NCBI RefSeq assembly: GCF_000230555.1
Contig: NC_016078.1
Coordinates: 1,860,001 to 1,924,000, forward strand
Length of the DNA: 64,000 bases
Direction of reading: 5' to 3'
Origin: Pelagibacterium halotolerans B2
Lineage (GTDB): Bacteria; Pseudomonadota; Alphaproteobacteria; Rhizobiales; Devosiaceae
Shown here: piece by piece, positions 1-8,107 of the stretch
Numbering within the stretch: the stretch's first letter is position 1
Layout of the letters: every line of letters begins with the position of its first letter
Notes under the pieces: model-generated
Databases searched by the model: none
Told to the model about the DNA's origin: nothing
Seen by the model: the letters and a program-made list of their open reading frames with translations, nothing else
Program-made: the position numbers and the translations under genes

Positions 1-626
1 CCCGGCGCCGCGCCCTGCAGCGTCTCGGTGCCGTCAAGGTCGCCATCGTCCGAGAGCGTCGTGGCGAAATCGGCAGCCAGGCCGACGGCCGGCGTATCGG
101 GCAGGTTGACCTCGTAGTCGATGCGCTGGGTTGCCTTGGCCGGGATCAACCCGTTGGAAACCTGCACCATCTGGGGCACCGAGCCGGCGACATTGCCCGT
201 GGTGGCATCGATGGGCACGCCCTTGAGATAATAGCCGGCGCCGTTGCGCAGATAACCCTCGCGGTCCATCTCGAAGTCGCCGCGCCGCGTGTAATAATTC
301 GCGTCGCCGAACACCGAGGTCCCGTCGGTCGTGCCGGTCTTTTCAGCGACAACGAAAAAGCCCGAGCCGTTCAGCGCAACATGGGTGCCGGTCGAGGAGG
401 TGATGATGTCGCCACGCACATCGTTGGTCGAGCGCGAATAGGCGAGCACCGCCCCAGGCTTCTGCCGACCCACCGCCGCATCGGGGATCAGGTCGATGAA
501 GCCGGTTTCCATGCGCTTGTAGCCGGTGGTCTGCGAATTGGCGATGTTGCCCGAGATATTCTCGAGCGCGAACGACTGCGCCGCCATGCCGGTCACGGCC
601 GTCGACAATGCCCCATAGATACCCAT
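1..626 (-). CDS. flgE: Flagellar hook protein FlgE (N-terminal part, cut by window edge)
   Basis: The first 208 codons of a gene that runs off the left edge. The start ATG at 626 has a GGAGAG ribosome site seven bases upstream. The N-terminus has the rod/hook D0 helix with NISGNIANSQTTGYKR, the shared signature of the FlgE/FlgF/FlgG family, followed at about residues 85-95 by the NGSGFFVV motif. The N-terminal wording and the VNLPDTP stretch near residue 178 resemble rhizobial FlgE more than FlgF or FlgG. The product builds the extracellular flexible hook between basal body and filament. FlgF is the main alternative, because the C-terminus is not visible. It implies a motile ancestor and a flagellar locus to the left. 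Confidence 0.85.
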   Translation of the reverse strand, partial: MGIYGALSTAVTGMAAQSFALENISGNIANSQTTGYKRMETGFIDLIPDAAVGRQKPGAVLAYSRSTNDVRGDIITSSTGTHVALNGSGFFVVAEKTGTTDGTSVFGDANYYTRRGDFEMDREGYLRNGAGYYLKGVPIDATTGNVAGSVPQMVQVSNGLIPAKATQRIDYEVNLPDTPAVGLAADFATTLSDDGDLDGTETLQGAAP

Positions 627-1061
627 TTTACTCTCCGTCGTACCAGCGACCCCAATAGCGATCGCGACAGCCCCAAACATCTGCACGCCAAGCACGCGCA
701 TTCGCAAAGAGATGATGCAAGGGGAGTGCCAGACTCCAAGAGCATTGATTTTATTGGCTTTTATTCAGAAGGATGGATGGCAAAGACCGGATTTCCGGGA
801 AATTTCCGCCGCCCACCCGGCAAATTTTTCCTCTTGGCTGCCCCCACCCACCGCCGTCATCCCGGGCGAAGACCCGGGACCCAGTAACCGGCAGCGCCGG
901 TGCTTTTTTCTCTGGCGTGGAGTGTACTGGACCCCGGATCGGGTCCGGGGTGACAGACCGAGGTCTTGGGGCATCCCCAGCGAATGACTGGACGCCCGTC
1001 TTATAAGAATCTAAGCAGTCAGCCCTATAGGATTTTCGTAAGTTTGCCCGGGACCCGCCCC
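627..1061. other. Intergenic region with a palindromic repeat
   Basis: This 435-bp stretch separates flgE (leftward) from the ATPase gene (rightward). Short open frames exist in it but none has a ribosome site or a recognisable product. It contains a pair of palindromes (850-957). A divergent promoter region is expected here, but I see no clear -35/-10 pair. Confidence 0.5.
850..957. repeat. Dispersed palindromic element, family D, copy 1
   Basis: Two GC-rich arms face each other: CCGTCATCCCGGGCGAAGAC near 855 and GGACCCCGGATCGGGTCCGG near 930, each a short palindrome in itself. The same architecture (CCGTCATCCCGG or its complement around a GACCCGGGATCC-like core) recurs at 7337-7384, 13007-13141 and 17161-17274. 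Such extragenic palindromes are typical dispersed repeats of alphaproteobacteria. They are probably non-coding and may act in mRNA 3' processing. Confidence 0.6.
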
Positions 1062-1940
1062 ATGCTGTTTGCCTCCGCCGATCAATTCCGCGCCCTCCCC
1101 CGCAAGGCCGTCACGGTCTTCGGCATGGCCGGCGTGGGCAAGACGCGTCTGGGCAACATATTGCGCCGCGCCGACTGGTTTCATTTCTCGGTCGATTTCC
1201 GCATCGGCACGCGGCACATGGGCGAATACATCGTCGACAATTTCAAGCGCGAGGCGATGAAGGTCCCTTTCCTTGCCGACCTGCTGCGCTCGGATTCAAT
1301 CTCGATCCAGTCCAACATTTCCTTCGACAATCTCGACCCGCTCTCGAGCTATCTCGGCACGCCGGGCAATCCGGCCAAGGGCGGGCTGACCTTTTCCGAA
1401 TACCAGCGCCGTCAGGAACAGCACCGCGTGGCCGAAATCTACGCCCTGCTCGACGTTCCCTATTTCATCGAGCGCGCCAAGGCGCTCTATGGTTATGACG
1501 ATTTCCTGTGCGACACCGGCGGTTCGCTGATCGAGGTGCTCGACCCGCACAATCCCGAAGATCCTGTGGTCAAGGCTTTGACCGACACCACAGCCCTGCT
1601 CTACCTGCGCGGCACCGAGGGCGATGCCCAGCGCCTGATCGACAGGTACAAGGCCAACCCCAAACCCATGTACTACCCGCCCGATTTCCTCGTTGCCAAA
1701 TGGGACGAGTTCAAGCGCGAAAACGGCGTCACCCACGATGACGACGTCGATCCCGACGCATTCGGCGTGTGGGGCTTCGAGGCCCTGCTGCGCGACCGGC
1801 TCCCGCGCTATCAGGCGCTTGCCGACAATTTCGGCTATCAGGTCGACGCGTCCGAGCTTTCCGACGTGCGCGACGAAAAGGATTTCATGGAGCTCATGTG
1901 CAGGGCCATCGCCAATCGTCTGGCGGTGGCCGCATCCTAG
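1062..1940 (+). CDS. P-loop ATPase of unknown role
   Basis: A 292-residue protein with a Walker A motif GMAGVGKT at residues 21-28 directly after a short beta strand (AVTVFG). There is no transmembrane segment and no signal peptide. The rest is rich in acidic and aromatic residues and matches no named enzyme that I recognise. The start was placed at ATG 1062 because the Walker A motif then sits near the N-terminus as is usual; the frame is open further upstream but lacks a ribosome site. The TAG stop lies in the first bases of a dispersed repeat (1936-1998). Conserved hypothetical ATPases of this type occur in alphaproteobacteria. Its substrate is unknown. Confidence 0.7.
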   Translation: MLFASADQFRALPRKAVTVFGMAGVGKTRLGNILRRADWFHFSVDFRIGTRHMGEYIVDNFKREAMKVPFLADLLRSDSISIQSNISFDNLDPLSSYLGTPGNPAKGGLTFSEYQRRQEQHRVAEIYALLDVPYFIERAKALYGYDDFLCDTGGSLIEVLDPHNPEDPVVKALTDTTALLYLRGTEGDAQRLIDRYKANPKPMYYPPDFLVAKWDEFKRENGVTHDDDVDPDAFGVWGFEALLRDRLPRYQALADNFGYQVDASELSDVRDEKDFMELMCRAIANRLAVAAS

Positions 1941-1998
1941 AGGGTTTCCAGGATAAGTGGACACCACTTATCCGTTTCGGAAACGCGACAGACTAAGA
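1936..1998. repeat. Dispersed repeat family A, short copy
   Basis: CCTAGAGGGTTTCCAGGATAAGTGG... followed by CGTTTCGGAAACGCGACA repeats the layout seen in full at 17043, 45838 and 48571 (CTAGAGC-type edge, GTCC-type arm, an AAGTGG block, then an inverted arm before a GCGACA/GCGATAAAAC block). It contains the near-palindrome GATAAGTGGACACCACTTATC. Its CTAG edge supplies the TAG stop codon of the upstream ATPase gene. Confidence 0.6.
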
Positions 1999-2045
1999 TC
2001 AATAGGGCCGCACTTATATAAGAGTTCACTGAAAGACATCCGAAA

Positions 2046-2966
2046 ATGCCAATCCGCATTCCCGACCAGTTGCCGGCGCGAAAAACTCTCGAAACCGAGG
2101 GCGTCGTGGTCATGGACCAGTCCCGTTCCGCCCGGCAGGACATCCGCCCGCTGCAATTCGGCCTGCTCAACCTGATGCCCAACAAGCAGCGCACCGAAAC
2201 CCAGTTCGCGCGCCTCATCGCCTCCACCCCGCTCCAGATCGATCTGACGCTGGTCCGGGTTGCCGATCCCCTGTCCAAAAGCACGCCCGAGGACTACCTC
2301 CAGAACTTCTATTCCACCTGGGAAGACGTCCGCGCGAAAAAGTTCGACGGCTTCGTGGTCACCGGCGCCCCCATCGCCAACATGCCGTTCGAGGACGTGC
2401 GCTACTGGCCCGAAATGCTTGAAATCATGGACTGGACGCAAACCAACGTCCACCACACCATGTTCATCTGCTGGGGCGCCCAGGCCGCGCTGCACCATTT
2501 GCACGGCGTCAAACGCTACCGCATGGAGCATAAGGCGTTCGGGGTCTATCGCCACAAGGTGCTCGACACCCGCCACCCCTTCCTGCGCGGCTTTTCCGAC
2601 GATCTGGCCGTCCCCGTGTCGCGCTACAACGACATCGACCGTCAAAGCCTTTCGCCCGATCTCGACATCCTCATCGACAGCGACGAGGTCGGCATCTGCA
2701 TGCTCGACGACCGCAAATACCGCGCCGCCTACATGCTCAACCACCTCGAATACGACAACACATCGCTGGCCGACGAATATCATCGCGACATCGAAGCCGG
2801 GCTCGACACGCCCCTGCCGGTCAACCTGTTCCCCGGCAACGACCCGTCCAGAATGCCCGAAAACCGCTGGCGCAGCCACGCCCACCTGCTGTTCCAGAAC
2901 TGGATCAACGAGATCTACCAGACAACGCCGTATGAATTGGAGAAGGTCGGCACGGGCGAGTGGTAA
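2046..2966 (+). CDS. metA: Homoserine O-acyltransferase MetA
   Basis: This 306-residue MetA-family enzyme activates the hydroxyl of L-homoserine by acyl transfer, the first committed step of methionine synthesis. The catalytic cysteine is C142 in FICWGAQAAL, and the His/Glu pair is H233 and E235 in LNHLEYD. Length and the absence of gaps fit the family. Residue 111, which selects the acyl donor (Gly in the E. coli succinyl enzyme, Glu in acetyl enzymes), is Ala here (TGAPIANMPF). The donor therefore cannot be assigned from this position alone; agrobacterial MetA uses acetyl-CoA. The start ATG at 2046 lacks a strong ribosome site. No SAM-II riboswitch is visible in the 100 bases upstream, which are largely repeat sequence. 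Confidence 0.95.
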   Translation: MPIRIPDQLPARKTLETEGVVVMDQSRSARQDIRPLQFGLLNLMPNKQRTETQFARLIASTPLQIDLTLVRVADPLSKSTPEDYLQNFYSTWEDVRAKKFDGFVVTGAPIANMPFEDVRYWPEMLEIMDWTQTNVHHTMFICWGAQAALHHLHGVKRYRMEHKAFGVYRHKVLDTRHPFLRGFSDDLAVPVSRYNDIDRQSLSPDLDILIDSDEVGICMLDDRKYRAAYMLNHLEYDNTSLADEYHRDIEAGLDTPLPVNLFPGNDPSRMPENRWRSHAHLLFQNWINEIYQTTPYELEKVGTGEW

Positions 2967-2983
2967 GCAGACTGCAAGCGCTC

Positions 2984-3118
2984 AAGGCCCCCTCACCCGT
3001 CGCTGCGCGCCGACCTCTCCCCCAAAGGGAGAGGTAAGAATACCGCTAGCGCCGGGAACCACCTCTCCCTTAGGGGAGAGGTCGGATGGCGCAGCCAGAC
3101 GGGTGAGGGGGCCTTGAG
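2984..3118. repeat. Dispersed repeat family C (large inverted repeat)
   Basis: AAGGCCCCCTCACCCGTC at the left end and its inverse GACGGGTGAGGGGGCCTT at the right end enclose two hairpins with CCTCTCCC/GGGAGAGG arms. The same unit recurs at 14847-14937. It lies between metA and the convergent antitoxin gene and may serve as a two-way 3' end structure. Confidence 0.7.
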
Positions 3119-3155
3119 CCCTAGCCTAGCTCCCCGTCAAAGCCGAAGCCTCGGC

Positions 3156-3404
3156 TCACTCCAGCCCCGCCGCCTTGCGCAGCGCCGCATTGATCCGCTC
3201 CTGCCAGCCCGGGCCGTCATCCTGGAAATGCTCGAGCACGTCGCGATCGATGCGCAGCGAGACCATTTCCTTGCCTTGGGGAATGGGGTTGGTCTTTGGC
3301 TTTGGCGCTTCGTCAGCCTTGGTGGTCGCGGCCCTGAACAGCGCTTCGGCACGCTCCTTGCCGCTGGTCGGCCGGCGCGGGGTATAGGCCATCATGGTCA
3401 CCAT
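3156..3404 (-). CDS. BrnA-like (DUF4415) antitoxin without a toxin partner
   Basis: An 82-residue basic protein. Its C-terminal half (about residues 42-80) matches the BrnA antitoxin pattern: VSLRIDRDVLEHFQDDGPGW, then QERINAALRKAAG, a ribbon-helix-helix-type DNA-binding fold. BrnA normally neutralises the BrnT ribonuclease and represses its own promoter, with brnT just upstream in the same operon. No BrnT-like frame is found upstream on this strand, where the ycjX gene runs in the opposite direction, so this is an orphan. Three in-frame ATGs occur close together (3404, 3395, 3392), and none has a clear ribosome site. It may act as a stand-alone regulator. Confidence 0.7.
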   Translation of the reverse strand: MVTMMAYTPRRPTSGKERAEALFRAATTKADEAPKPKTNPIPQGKEMVSLRIDRDVLEHFQDDGPGWQERINAALRKAAGLE

Positions 3405-3596
3405 GCTGTGCAAAATGAATGACCCGGCCAGGAGGTGGAATCTCCGACCGGGCCAAAGCCCCCGATCGGCGAAGATCGAAGACGCCGCATCGATAATCCA
3501 GACCGGCCCCAAGGGCAAGCGATATCGCGCCAACACCTCTCTTGCATTCTCCCCCACACCCCCTACCTTCACTCCGAACCCGCCGGAGACCTCTTT

Positions 3597-5054
3597 TTGC
3601 CCAGCCTGCCCACCACCATCGCCGACGAACTGGGCATCGCCCTTGGCAATCTCGCCGATGCGGCGACCGGAACCGTCACCCCAACCCTGCGGCTCGGCGT
3701 CACCGGCCTGTCGCGGGCCGGCAAGACCATCTTCATCACCGCGCTGATCCACAATCTCTTGACCGGAGCCCGCCTCCCCGGCTTTGCGCCCATGGCCGAA
3801 GGCCGGCTGATCGGCGCGCGGCTGGCCGAGCACCCCGACAACGCCACGCCCCGTTTCGCCTATGAAAACCACCTTGCCGCCCTCATGGGCACGCCCCCGG
3901 TCTGGCCCGAAAGCACGCGCCGCATCTCCCAATTGCGCCTCACCCTGCGCTACCAGTCGGCAAGCTGGATCAAATCGCAGTTCGGCACATCGACCCTCAA
4001 TCTCGACATCGTCGATTATCCCGGCGAATGGCTGCTCGACCTGCCGCTTCTGACCAAATCCTATGCCCAATGGAGCGAGGAGGCCCTGTCCCTCGCCAAC
4101 CGCCCCGCCCGCGCCCAGGAGGCAAAACCGTTTCTCGACGCGCTCGGATCGTTCGATCCCGCCCGTGAAGCCGACGACGCGGCCGCCGAAACCCTCGCCA
4201 CCGCCTTCACCGCCTATTTGCGCGCCTCAAAAGGCGACGCCCGCGCGCTCTCCACGCTCCCGCCGGGCCGCTTTCTGATGCCCGGCGATCTCGAAGGCTC
4301 CCCGGCTCTCACCTTCGCGCCCCTGCCCGCACCGGCCGCAACACCGCGCCATTCGAGCCTTTATGCAATGCTCGAGCGCCGCTACGAGGCTTATAAATCC
4401 GTCGTCGTGCGCCCCTTCTTCCGCGATCATTTCGCCCGGCTCGACCGCCAGATCGTGCTTGTCGATGCCCTGCGCGCCCTCAACGCCGGCCCCGAAGCGG
4501 TGGCCGATCTCGAAACGGCGCTCACTTCGGTGCTGTCCTGCTTCCGGCAGGGTTCGTCCAATCCGATTTCGCGGCTCTTCACCCGCAAGATCGACCGCAT
4601 CCTGTTCGCCGCCACCAAGGCCGATCTCTTGCACCACACCTCCCACGCCCGGCTCGAAACCATCCTCAACCGCCTCGTCGCCAACGCCTCGCGCCGCGCC
4701 AAATTCCACGGCGCCGAAACCCGCTCTCTGGCCATCGCCGCCATCCGCGCCACCCACGAGGGCAGTGTCAAACATGGAGGCGAAACGCTGCCCACCATCA
4801 TCGGCACCCCAGAAAACGGCCAGCGCCTCGGCGAAACCACCTATGATGGCAAAACCGAAATCGCCTTGTTTCCCGGTGACTTGCCCGAGAACCCCGATTC
4901 ACTTTTCAAATCGGTTGACTCAACACCTGAGCTCAACTTCCTGCGCTTCTTGCCCCCAAAAACCCTCTCGCCGAGCCAGACCGGAGACCCCGTGTTCCCC
5001 CATATCCGCCTCGACCGCGCGCTGGATTTTCTCATCGGGGACAAAATGGCATGA
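3597..5054 (+). CDS. ycjX: YcjX-family P-loop protein (DUF463)
   Basis: A 485-residue protein of the YcjX/DUF463 family, predicted GTPase-like ATPases linked to the phage-shock (Psp) response in enterobacteria. Walker A is GLSRAGKT at residues 37-44, followed by the family motif VDYPGEWLLDLPLL near residue 140. A TTG start at 3597 is chosen: GGAG lies eight bases upstream and it gives the usual family length (E. coli YcjX is 465). The open frame extends upstream but without a ribosome site. It overlaps ycjF by four bases (ATGA), so the two are translationally coupled. Confidence 0.88.
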   Translation: MPSLPTTIADELGIALGNLADAATGTVTPTLRLGVTGLSRAGKTIFITALIHNLLTGARLPGFAPMAEGRLIGARLAEHPDNATPRFAYENHLAALMGTPPVWPESTRRISQLRLTLRYQSASWIKSQFGTSTLNLDIVDYPGEWLLDLPLLTKSYAQWSEEALSLANRPARAQEAKPFLDALGSFDPAREADDAAAETLATAFTAYLRASKGDARALSTLPPGRFLMPGDLEGSPALTFAPLPAPAATPRHSSLYAMLERRYEAYKSVVVRPFFRDHFARLDRQIVLVDALRALNAGPEAVADLETALTSVLSCFRQGSSNPISRLFTRKIDRILFAATKADLLHHTSHARLETILNRLVANASRRAKFHGAETRSLAIAAIRATHEGSVKHGGETLPTIIGTPENGQRLGETTYDGKTEIALFPGDLPENPDSLFKSVDSTPELNFLRFLPPKTLSPSQTGDPVFPHIRLDRALDFLIGDKMA

Positions 5055-6064
5055 GAGAGCCCCGCGCCATCCCCACGCAAACCCGCACCGATCATTCCAC
5101 GGCCCGCAGCCCGCGCGCCTTTGAGACCACGCTGGCCGAACCGGCCCCCGATGTTTTCGAGGCGACGCCCGAGGATCTTGCCGATACCGACGTGGCGCCC
5201 ACCCTCAAACGTCGTGGCCGCTTCTGGCGCAACCTGGCCCTGTGGACCGGCGGCACTCTGGTTTCGCTCGGCCTGGGGCTGGCCGCCGACCGGCTGATCC
5301 GCGATCTGTTCGCTGCCTACGATTGGCTGGGCTGGTTCGGGCTCGGCGTGCTTGGCGTGTTTATCGCCGCCCTGTCGGTCCTCACCATCCGCGAACTGAT
5401 CGGACTGGCGCGGTTGCGCACAATGGACAGGCTGCGCGACAAGGCAGCCTCGGCCTTGATCGCCGACGACCTGCCCGCCGCGCAAGCAATCGTTGCAGAC
5501 CTCGACGGGCTTTACGCGCACCGCGCCGATCTGGCCCGCGCCCGCACCGGGCTCAAATCCGATGCCGCATCGATCCTTGACGGCGCCGAACTGATCCTGA
5601 CCGCGGAGCGCACGCTCATGGCACCGCTCGATGCCCGCGCCCGCGCGCTCACCGCATCGAGCGCCCGCCGCGTCGCGCTGGTCACGGCGGTCGCGCCACG
5701 CGCCCTGATCGATATCGCCTTCGTCGTGTTCGAGAGTTTTCGCCTCGCCCGCAATCTCGCCGATCTCTACGGCGCCCGGCCGGGCTTTTTCGGCTTTATC
5801 CGGCTGATGGGGGCCATCGTGGCCCATCTCGCCGTTACCGGTGGGCTGGTGCTGACCGATGGGGTCGTTGAGCAATTGATCGGCCATGGCGTGGCCGCCA
5901 AGCTCTCGGCCCGTCTGGGCGAAGGCGTGCTCAACGGGCTGATGACGGTCAGGGTCGGCATTGCCGCGATCAAGCTGGTCCGCCCCCTGCCCTTTGCCGC
6001 CCGCACTTCGCCAGTGGTTTCCGACTTCGTTGCCGATCTGGGCAAGGTGGCGGCCACAAAATAA
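5051..6064 (+). CDS. ycjF: YcjF-family inner membrane protein (DUF697)
   Basis: A 337-residue protein that starts inside the last codons of ycjX. Its N-terminal 55 residues are polar. Two hydrophobic segments follow at about residues 60-80 and 90-115, and then a DUF697-type domain containing the family-like stretches FVVFESFRLARNLADLYGARPG and TGGLVLTDGVVEQLIG. E. coli YcjF is 353 residues and pairs with YcjX, so size and order are conserved. It is likely an inner membrane partner of YcjX. The biochemical role of the pair is not known. The start at 5051 is set by the ATGA overlap. Confidence 0.88.
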   Translation: MREPRAIPTQTRTDHSTARSPRAFETTLAEPAPDVFEATPEDLADTDVAPTLKRRGRFWRNLALWTGGTLVSLGLGLAADRLIRDLFAAYDWLGWFGLGVLGVFIAALSVLTIRELIGLARLRTMDRLRDKAASALIADDLPAAQAIVADLDGLYAHRADLARARTGLKSDAASILDGAELILTAERTLMAPLDARARALTASSARRVALVTAVAPRALIDIAFVVFESFRLARNLADLYGARPGFFGFIRLMGAIVAHLAVTGGLVLTDGVVEQLIGHGVAAKLSARLGEGVLNGLMTVRVGIAAIKLVRPLPFAARTSPVVSDFVADLGKVAATK

Positions 6065-6065
6065 A

Positions 6066-6087
6066 GGGCAGCGCCGAAGCGCTGCCC
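6066..6087 (-). terminator. Rho-independent terminator
   Basis: A nine-pair stem GGGCAGCGC/GCGCTGCCC with a four-base loop, followed on the minus strand by TTTATTTT. It fits the end of the leftward gene at 6113-6454 and may also stop ycjF transcripts. Confidence 0.75.
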
Positions 6088-6112
6088 AAAAGGCCTGGAA
6101 AGAAAAGCGCTC

Positions 6113-6454
6113 TTATTCGGCGTCTTCTTCCTCGACGTCACCCTCGGTCACGCCGTCGTCCATTTCCCCGTCATCCGAACCACCGGTTACCGGACCGTCC
6201 ACAAGGCCGGCTTCAACGCAGTCGTCGCGGGTGATTGTCGAAAGATCGATGGTCGAGGTCGACAATTCTTCGGTGGAACTCGGTGCTTCATCGACCGAAT
6301 CCGCCTGGGTCTCCTCGCCCAGCGTCATGCAGTATTCCTCGACATAGGGCCAGTCTTCTGCGCCGACGGTGACGCCGCCGATTTCCTGAGCCATTGCAGG
6401 CGCGGCAAGGCCAGCCGTGAGAGCGATCGAAGCAAAAAGAGCGGTGCGTTTCAT
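6113..6454 (-). CDS. Small secreted protein with acidic tail
   Basis: A 113-residue precursor with a clear Sec signal peptide (positive MKR, hydrophobic core, AMA cleavage after residue 22). The mature part has W35, a VEEYC motif at 38-42 and a DDC...AGLVDG motif, giving two cysteines that could form a disulfide. It ends in a strongly acidic tail (EMDDGVTEGDVEEEDAE). Its neighbour at 6725-6985 has the same signal, W-x-YVxEYC and DCxxAGL pattern without the tail, so the two are tandem paralogs. I know of no named family. Periplasmic or secreted location is inferred. Confidence 0.8.
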   Translation of the reverse strand: MKRTALFASIALTAGLAAPAMAQEIGGVTVGAEDWPYVEEYCMTLGEETQADSVDEAPSSTEELSTSTIDLSTITRDDCVEAGLVDGPVTGGSDDGEMDDGVTEGDVEEEDAE

Positions 6455-6666
6455 GGTTTTTCTCCATTGGTTCTTATCGGCTGTATTGAAAACAGCCAGA
6501 TATTATAACGCCTTGAATGCCGAACGATCCGTTGTACGGGCCGGCGGCTCGGCGTTGCAGAACCAATGCGCTCATGCGCCGGAGGTTGCAGCCTCAAATT
6601 TGATCATTTTAGGGCGTCGATGTGGCGAAGCGCCATCTCGGGTCCAGCAAGACCGCCTCATCCAGC

Positions 6667-6700
6667 AAAAAGGGCGGCTCCTTTGGAACCGCCCTTTTTT
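6667..6700. terminator. Bidirectional terminator
   Basis: AAGGGCGG(C/T)TCC arms flank a short loop and the structure carries A-runs on one side and T-runs on the other. It lies just downstream of the leftward small-protein gene at 6725-6985 and ends with TTTTT on the minus strand. Confidence 0.8.
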
Positions 6701-6724
6701 CATCTTTTGCAATGGCGTTTCCGA

Positions 6725-6985
6725 TCAGATCAGGCCCGCGTTCTGACAGTCGCTCTGGCTGATGGAAGCCAGGTTCACATTCGGAGTAGAAAGCTCGGCC
6801 ACGGCCGAAGGCTCGGTGTCGAAAGCGTCGGACACTGAAAGGCCGTCGAGGTCTTCACAGTATTCGGCCACATATGACCATTCCTGGTCCGAAACGGTGA
6901 TCGTGCCGATGGTGTTGGCCATTGCCGGAGCGGCAAAGCCGGCGGCAACGATTGCGAAGGAGGCGAGAAGGGCATTGAGCTTCAT
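6725..6985 (-). CDS. Small secreted protein, paralog of the 6113-6454 product
   Basis: An 86-residue precursor with a Sec signal peptide cleaved after AMA (residue 23). The mature protein keeps the paralog's landmarks in order: TIGTITVS, W36, YVAEYC (C43), an acidic Ser-rich middle (DTEPSAVAELS) and a C-terminal SDCQNAGLI. It lacks the acidic tail of the neighbour. Both genes read leftward and each has its own terminator, so they are probably separate transcription units that arose by duplication. Two conserved cysteines suggest an intramolecular disulfide in the periplasm. Function unknown. Confidence 0.8.
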   Translation of the reverse strand: MKLNALLASFAIVAAGFAAPAMANTIGTITVSDQEWSYVAEYCEDLDGLSVSDAFDTEPSAVAELSTPNVNLASISQSDCQNAGLI

Positions 6986-7097
6986 TTTAAGTATCCTTGT
7001 CTTGAATGTCCCTCATTGGAGACAAAACAAGAGATAGGCTCTCCCGCGCCGATTTCCAGATTAAATATGTTAGTTTTTTGTCATTTGATGACGACGG

Positions 7098-7120
7098 GCG
7101 TCACACTTGAAATGTGACGC
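7098..7120. repeat. Perfect inverted repeat GCGTCACA-N7-TGTGACGC
   Basis: Eight-base arms with a seven-base centre, about 110 bases upstream of the small secreted protein gene. No T-run follows on either strand, so an operator or a transcript hairpin is more likely than a terminator. Confidence 0.4.
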
Positions 7121-7336
7121 GGCGGCCCGCCCCCGAACTGCGGGACTTTCGCCCGATCCGGGTCCATCGGCCAACATGGTTAAATTTTAGCAATCCGAGT
7201 TCCGGGGCAATTGGCATCCCACCAAATAAGAACCCGGCCTTGCCAACCCACAATCTGTCACCCCCGGCAAGGATCAGGGGTCCAGCATACTCGATGCCCG
7301 AGACCAGAGCGCATCCAGGATACTGAAATGCTCTAG

Positions 7337-7384
7337 GCGCCAGCTCGCCCGGTTACTGGATCCCGGCGCGAGGCCGGGATGTCA
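7337..7384. repeat. Dispersed palindromic element, family D, copy 2
   Basis: GGCGCCAGCTCGCCCGGTTACTGGATCCCGGC...GCCGGGATGTCATGA. The ACTGGATCCCGG and CCGGGATGTCAT parts are the complement of the arms at 850-957. It sits 25 bases past the end of the LysE gene. Confidence 0.55.
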
Positions 7385-7408
7385 TGAGCGCAAGAAAACC
7401 GCGTCGGC

Positions 7409-8023
7409 CTACGGCTTGAGCACGATATAGGCGGCTGCGCCCGCCATCGCGCCGGCCGCGCCGCGATTGAGGGCCTTGAGCGCGCGCGGATTGCGCAGGA
7501 AGTCGCGCGCCTTGGCGGCCAGCGCCACATACGGCACGACAACCAGATAAAGCACGATGATGGTGGTAAGGACCAACCCCACGAACCGCTCGGGGGTAAC
7601 CTCCTGCAGGTCGACAACGGAGGGCAGCAGCGCCATATAGAAAATGATGGTCTTGGGATTGCCCAGCGTCACCGAATAGCCGCCCAGCATCGAGGCCAGC
7701 GCACCGCTGCCCTTGCCGCTCTCGACCTTTTCCGGATCGATCCCGGCCCGCCAGAAGCTCCAGGCGAGATAGGCCAGGTACGCGGCGCCGAAAATCTTGA
7801 TGACAACGAAAACGCCCGAAAACGCCGCCGCGACCGCAGCCAGCCCCAACACCGCCAGCGTCAGATAGGTCAGGTCACCCAGCACCAGCCCCGTGCCGAA
7901 CCACACCGCCGGCCGGAACCCCGACCCAAGGGCCTTGCCCACCGCCGCCGCGATCCCCGGACCGGGAATGGCTGCGGCGATTGCCAGCGCGATTGCATAG
8001 GGGAGATAGTCAAGAAGGCTCAT
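7409..8023 (-). CDS. LysE/RhtB-family amino-acid exporter
   Basis: A 204-residue inner membrane protein with about six hydrophobic segments. The family N-terminus (IPGPGIAAAVGKALGSGFRP) contains the PGP motif after the first helix. A second family motif, GYSVTLGNPKTIIFYMALLP, lies near residues 115-134. LysE/RhtB proteins export basic or neutral amino acids or derivatives by proton exchange. The substrate cannot be told from the sequence. ATG 8023 is the natural start. The gene stands alone between a repeat and a ferredoxin gene, and a second member of the family is at 27965-28561. Confidence 0.9.
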   Translation of the reverse strand: MSLLDYLPYAIALAIAAAIPGPGIAAAVGKALGSGFRPAVWFGTGLVLGDLTYLTLAVLGLAAVAAAFSGVFVVIKIFGAAYLAYLAWSFWRAGIDPEKVESGKGSGALASMLGGYSVTLGNPKTIIFYMALLPSVVDLQEVTPERFVGLVLTTIIVLYLVVVPYVALAAKARDFLRNPRALKALNRGAAGAMAGAAAYIVLKP

Positions 8024-8107
8024 GGCAGAAATCCGGGTTGTCGGTCAGATCAGAGCCCGCTCATACACCGGCGCGCCGGAACCTCAAAGCACCACTTGCT
8101 ACCGATT

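Larger units (their letters stand above)
6986..7408. other. Intergenic region with hairpin and family D repeat
   Basis: No supported gene in these 423 bases. It holds the upstream region of the small secreted protein gene, a perfect 8-bp inverted repeat at 7098-7120 and a family D palindrome at 7337-7384 close to the end of the LysE gene. Confidence 0.5.

Noticed and set aside
712..1006. Small open frames in the flgE-ATPase gap
   Set aside because: They lie across a palindromic repeat, have no ribosome site and no recognisable product.
1940..2045. SAM-II riboswitch before metA
   Set aside because: Alphaproteobacterial metA is often preceded by SAM-II, but the region is mostly a repeat and lacks the pseudoknot core sequences.
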